Positions 6,170-7,729 of a stretch of DNA of 7,729 nt are shown here, piece after piece. How positions within the stretch are numbered: position 1 is the stretch's first letter; the number at the start of each line of letters is the position of its first letter. The DNA comes from Micrococcales bacterium (GTDB taxonomy: Bacteria > Actinomycetota > Actinomycetes > Actinomycetales > Dermatophilaceae), in the NCBI GenBank assembly GCA_003132125.1, contig PKWT01000227.1, positions 1 through 7,729 on the forward strand, in the 5' to 3' direction. Under the pieces are notes generated by a model. It worked only from the letters and a program-made list of their open reading frames with translations, did no database searches and was not told the origin of the DNA. Both the position numbers and the translations under genes were made by a program.

Positions 6170-6174
6170 CCTCC
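6170..6174 (-). promoter_or_regulatory. strong ribosome binding site deciding a GTG start
   Basis: GGAGG on the minus strand, six bases before the GTG at 6163-6161. It supports the 629-residue product of the fusion gene, including a 25-residue extension before the nucleotidyltransferase core. Confidence 0.75.
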
Positions 6175-6188
6175 AGGCCTTTCGATGG

Positions 6189-6218
6189 CCACGTGTCGTC
6201 CAATGCGCTGCCAGGTCA
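6189..6218. promoter_or_regulatory. three-block repeated element, copy A (fusion-gene side)
   Basis: CCACGTG (6189-6195), GCGCTG (6205-6210) and CCAGGTCA (6211-6218) recur in the same order and orientation at 6330-6360. This copy lies about 26 bases before the fusion-gene start. It could be a regulator site or the trace of a small duplication. Confidence 0.35.
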
Positions 6219-6265
6219 CGGACCCTTTAGGAGCGGCTGAGGACGGTCAGCTCACAGCCGAAACG

Positions 6266-6282
6266 CGAGAAGGCCTCTCTCG
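6266..6282. promoter_or_regulatory. inverted repeat in the middle of the divergent intergenic region
   Basis: CGAGA (6266-6270), seven-base centre AGGCCTC, TCTCG (6278-6282). It sits between the two divergent genes and is a possible operator. The arms are short, so confidence is low. Confidence 0.2.
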
Positions 6283-6295
6283 ACGACCCAGGGCG

Positions 6296-6321
6296 ACGTT
6301 AGCATTTCTTGTGAACTTCAA
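6296..6321 (-). promoter_or_regulatory. possible promoter for the cytidylyltransferase operon
   Basis: On the minus strand TTGAAG (6321-6316) is followed after 14 bases by TAACGT (6301-6296), which fits TANNNT. The spacing is short for a standard sigma-70-type promoter, so this is tentative. It would give a leader of roughly 125 bases containing copy A of the three-block element. Confidence 0.22.
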
Positions 6322-6329
6322 CCCTGTGT

Positions 6330-6360
6330 CCACGTGCCGAGGCGCTGTGACGCCAGGTCA
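6330..6360. promoter_or_regulatory. three-block repeated element, copy B (methyltransferase side)
   Basis: CCACGTG (6330-6336), GCGCTG (6342-6347) and CCAGGTCA (6353-6360), with different gaps from copy A but nearly the same total length (31 versus 30). It ends seven bases before the proposed -10 box of the methyltransferase, a position suited to controlling it. Confidence 0.35.
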
Positions 6361-6367
6361 TCGGCGC

Positions 6368-6373
6368 TAGGTT
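6368..6373 (+). promoter_or_regulatory. candidate -10 box for a leaderless methyltransferase transcript
   Basis: TAGGTT fits the actinobacterial TANNNT -10 pattern and ends seven bases before the ATG at 6381, the spacing expected when transcription begins at the start codon. No Shine-Dalgarno sequence precedes the ATG, which agrees with a leaderless mRNA. The -35 region is weak: GTGACG at 6347-6352, 15 bases away. Confidence 0.4.
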
Positions 6374-6380
6374 GGCCTGT

Positions 6381-7223
6381 ATGTCAGGCCATCGAGGTGA
6401 TGAGCACCGCCTGGACTACGAGGTGGTACGCGCCTACTGGGAGGACGCGGCCCACGAGGCTGAATCGGCTTCCTACATGGCCCATGAGCAGGGCCTGCCC
6501 CCCGGTTGCGTCGAGCATCGCTTCGCGCTCGAGCGGGCGGTGGTCGACCGGTGGTTCGCCGGACTGGGACCCACGGCCTCGGTGCTCGACCTCGGATGCG
6601 GTGCCGGCGCGTGGACAGAGTTGTTCGCGCAACGCTACGGGCGAGTCGTCGGCGTGGACGCAAGCGTCGGCATGCTGGCCGCAGCCCGGCGGCGCCTGGC
6701 AGGACAGGGCAACGTCGAACTGGTGCGGGGCGATGCCCTGACCGTGGCCCTCGACGGCGAGTTCCAGGGCGTCCTGCTCGGAGGGCTGCTGATGTACCTC
6801 GATCGAGCCGACGCTGTGGCACTGCTCGTCCGCCTCGGCCAGCTGGCGCCGAGGGGCCGAATCATCCTGCGCGAATCGGGAGTTCGCGCGGGGGTAGAGG
6901 TACAGACAGGCACGTACCAAGTGGTGTACCGGTCACTGCAGGAGTACGAAGCCTTGGCTGCCGAGGCCGCCCTGCGCGTCGTTGCCGTCGAGCGCAACCG
7001 GGGCTACGCGCACATGGAGATCGCCGTTGCGCTGGTTAACTTGGCTCGACGCTGGCCGCCACTCGCCCGGCGTGATGCGACCGCAGTTGGCGGCCCACTG
7101 TGGCGCCTCCTGCGGGCCACTGCGCCCGTCACCCTCGACCTGGTCCCCCGAGCCATCGAAGCCTTCCGCCTCGACTGGCCCCATCTGACCAACCACTTCC
7201 TTCTCCTCGAGGCCCGTGACTGA
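6381..7223 (+). CDS. class I SAM-dependent methyltransferase
   Basis: A 280-residue Rossmann-fold methyltransferase. Motif I, VLDLGCGAGAWTELF (68-82), binds S-adenosylmethionine; GVDAS (91-95) supplies the acidic residue (D93) for the ribose, and VRGDAL (115-120) is the adenine-side acidic motif. GVLLGGLLMYL (130-140) and GRIILRESG (159-167) form strands 4 and 5 around the active site. The part after about residue 170 (YQVVYRSLQEYEAL, then a helical region) does not identify the substrate. I prefer the ATG at 6381 over an in-frame TTG at 6372 because a TANNNT box overlaps the TTG and sits seven bases before the ATG. The gene is divergent from the cytidylyltransferase operon and shares its 217-bp intergenic region, so methylation of the lipid head group or its precursor is possible, but not shown. 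A long hairpin follows the stop. Confidence 0.9.
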   Translation: MSGHRGDEHRLDYEVVRAYWEDAAHEAESASYMAHEQGLPPGCVEHRFALERAVVDRWFAGLGPTASVLDLGCGAGAWTELFAQRYGRVVGVDASVGMLAAARRRLAGQGNVELVRGDALTVALDGEFQGVLLGGLLMYLDRADAVALLVRLGQLAPRGRIILRESGVRAGVEVQTGTYQVVYRSLQEYEALAAEAALRVVAVERNRGYAHMEIAVALVNLARRWPPLARRDATAVGGPLWRLLRATAPVTLDLVPRAIEAFRLDWPHLTNHFLLLEARD

Positions 7224-7224
7224 C

Positions 7225-7282
7225 GGCCAGCGGCTGGTCTGGGTTCCGCGTTCGCGCCCACCGAACACGTCAGCGGCTGGCC
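7225..7282 (+). terminator. long hairpin after the methyltransferase stop
   Basis: GGCCAGCGGCTG (7225-7236) pairs with CAGCGGCTGGCC (7271-7282), 11 of 12 positions, around a 34-base loop. It starts one base after the stop codon. There is no true U-tract, as often in high-GC actinobacteria. Each arm is itself nearly palindromic, because CAGCGGCTGG occurs directly at 7228-7237 and 7271-7280, so two small hairpins could form instead. Confidence 0.45.
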
Positions 7283-7506
7283 AATAGAAGTTCTTGACAC
7301 TGAGACCGGCCACCGGGCTGACCCACAAACCAGCTGCCGCACACCGCCGGCCTTCGAACGATCCGTCGGCCGTCTCCGACCATCACCGACCCGTTGGCAA
7401 CTGACTAATAAGAGCTTGCCCTCCACCCCGAGCAGCCCATCCCTGTCTTGTCCGCAACCCCCCGGCGCATCCGCCCTCACATAGCCGCGTTCCGCGCCCG
7501 CGCAGG

Positions 7507-7529
7507 TGCCGATGTCGGAAAACTCGGCA
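7507..7529. repeat. inverted repeat (hairpin)
   Basis: TGCCGA (7507-7512), 11-base loop, TCGGCA (7524-7529): a perfect 6-bp stem, 11 bases before the hairpin at 7541-7556. Confidence 0.3.
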
Positions 7530-7540
7530 GTCACGTCGAT

Positions 7541-7556
7541 ATGCGAACGGTCGCAT
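7541..7556 (+). terminator. hairpin with a tetraloop, possible terminator
   Basis: ATGCGA (7541-7546), loop ACGG, TCGCAT (7551-7556): a perfect 6-bp stem. On the plus strand a pyrimidine-rich stretch follows at once (the tandem repeat at 7560-7587), so it might terminate rightward transcription. The distance from the methyltransferase (over 300 bases) is long. Confidence 0.3.
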
Positions 7557-7559
7557 GAT

Positions 7560-7587
7560 CTTGTGCTTCCCGACTTGTGCTTCCCGA
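7560..7587. repeat. exact 14-bp tandem repeat
   Basis: CTTGTGCTTCCCGA occurs twice head to tail (7560-7573 and 7574-7587) with no mismatch. This is likely a recent slippage duplication outside coding sequence. Confidence 0.85.
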
Positions 7588-7683
7588 GCAAACGCGCTGC
7601 TCCCGGATCAGCCAGCAGCCAATCGCGGCAACATCACGCTGCCCTCCCTGCCAGGACGACAGCCGCGCGATCCGTCATGAACA

Positions 7684-7698
7684 CGATTGGTCCAATCG
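7684..7698. promoter_or_regulatory. 15-bp operator-like palindrome
   Basis: CGATTGG, centre T, CCAATCG: seven perfect base pairs of dyad symmetry 31 bases from the window edge. The half-site CCAATCGCG also occurs alone at 7618-7626. The form suits a dimeric repressor of a gene starting beyond the window. I do not assign a regulator. Confidence 0.35.
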
Positions 7699-7729
7699 CG
7701 CCGCGCTGGGTTCGTTCTTGTTCGGTGAG

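Larger units (their letters stand above)
7283..7729. other. non-coding tail of the window
   Basis: No open frame here looks coding. A long minus-strand frame reaching 7591 mostly overlaps the methyltransferase and is Arg/Ser-rich with no recognised motif. A perfect TTGACA at 7294-7299 has no TANNNT box at the right distance. The region holds two close inverted repeats, a 14-bp tandem repeat and a palindrome near the right edge, and may be the upstream region of a gene beyond the window. Confidence 0.5.

Noticed and set aside
5519..6370. 283-codon plus-strand open frame opposite the fusion gene
   Set aside because: It is a shadow of the cytidylyltransferase domain in GC-rich DNA: no ribosome site and no recognised motif.
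7294..7320. TTGACA as a promoter -35 box
   Set aside because: No TANNNT sequence lies 16-19 bases downstream and no gene follows.
7004..7591. 195-codon minus-strand open frame at the right side
   Set aside because: More than a third overlaps the methyltransferase antisense; Arg/Ser-rich translation, no motif.
1..7729. CRISPR array, tRNA or rRNA genes
   Set aside because: No regularly spaced repeats, no cloverleaf with a T-loop consensus and no rRNA-like conserved stretches were seen on either strand.

Overview
The window is GC-rich, with strong G/C preference at third codon positions, frequent GTG starts, a possible leaderless start and GC-hairpin ends without U-tracts. Together with an IS4-group transposase of a type common in high-GC Gram-positives, this suggests an actinobacterial chromosome. 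Genus cannot be read from the sequence.

Layout. (1) 158-1003, minus: a stomatin-like (slipin/SPFH) membrane protein, with a small hairpin beyond its stop. (2) 1053-2500: a complete IS4-family insertion sequence with perfect 18-bp terminal inverted repeats and a 10-bp target duplication, inserted 49 bp upstream of the slipin start codon. Its transposase is split by a single-base frame change at a run of six C followed by TGA. The conserved basic C-terminal tail lies intact in the next frame. (3) 2511-3608: about 1.1 kb with no gene I can support, but with several strong inverted repeats. (4) 3609-6163, minus: a two-gene operon with a 4-base GTGA overlap. The first gene encodes a fusion of a LicC-type cytidylyltransferase and a CobD/HisC-like PLP enzyme. 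The second encodes a CDP-alcohol phosphatidyltransferase. (5) 6164-6380: a divergent intergenic region with a repeated three-block element. (6) 6381-7223, plus: a class I SAM-dependent methyltransferase, followed at once by a long hairpin. (7) 7224-7729: no gene seen, but hairpins, a 14-bp tandem repeat and a 15-bp operator-like palindrome.

The most interesting system is the operon. Read together, the domains suggest a compact route: a PLP domain makes an amino-alcohol phosphate or related phospho/phosphono compound, a cytidylyltransferase activates it as a CDP derivative, and an integral-membrane phosphotransferase moves the head group onto a lipid or other alcohol. The divergent methyltransferase could modify the product. 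Domain identities are well supported by motifs; the substrate and the joint pathway are inference. No phosphoenolpyruvate mutase (the C-P bond marker) is visible in the window.
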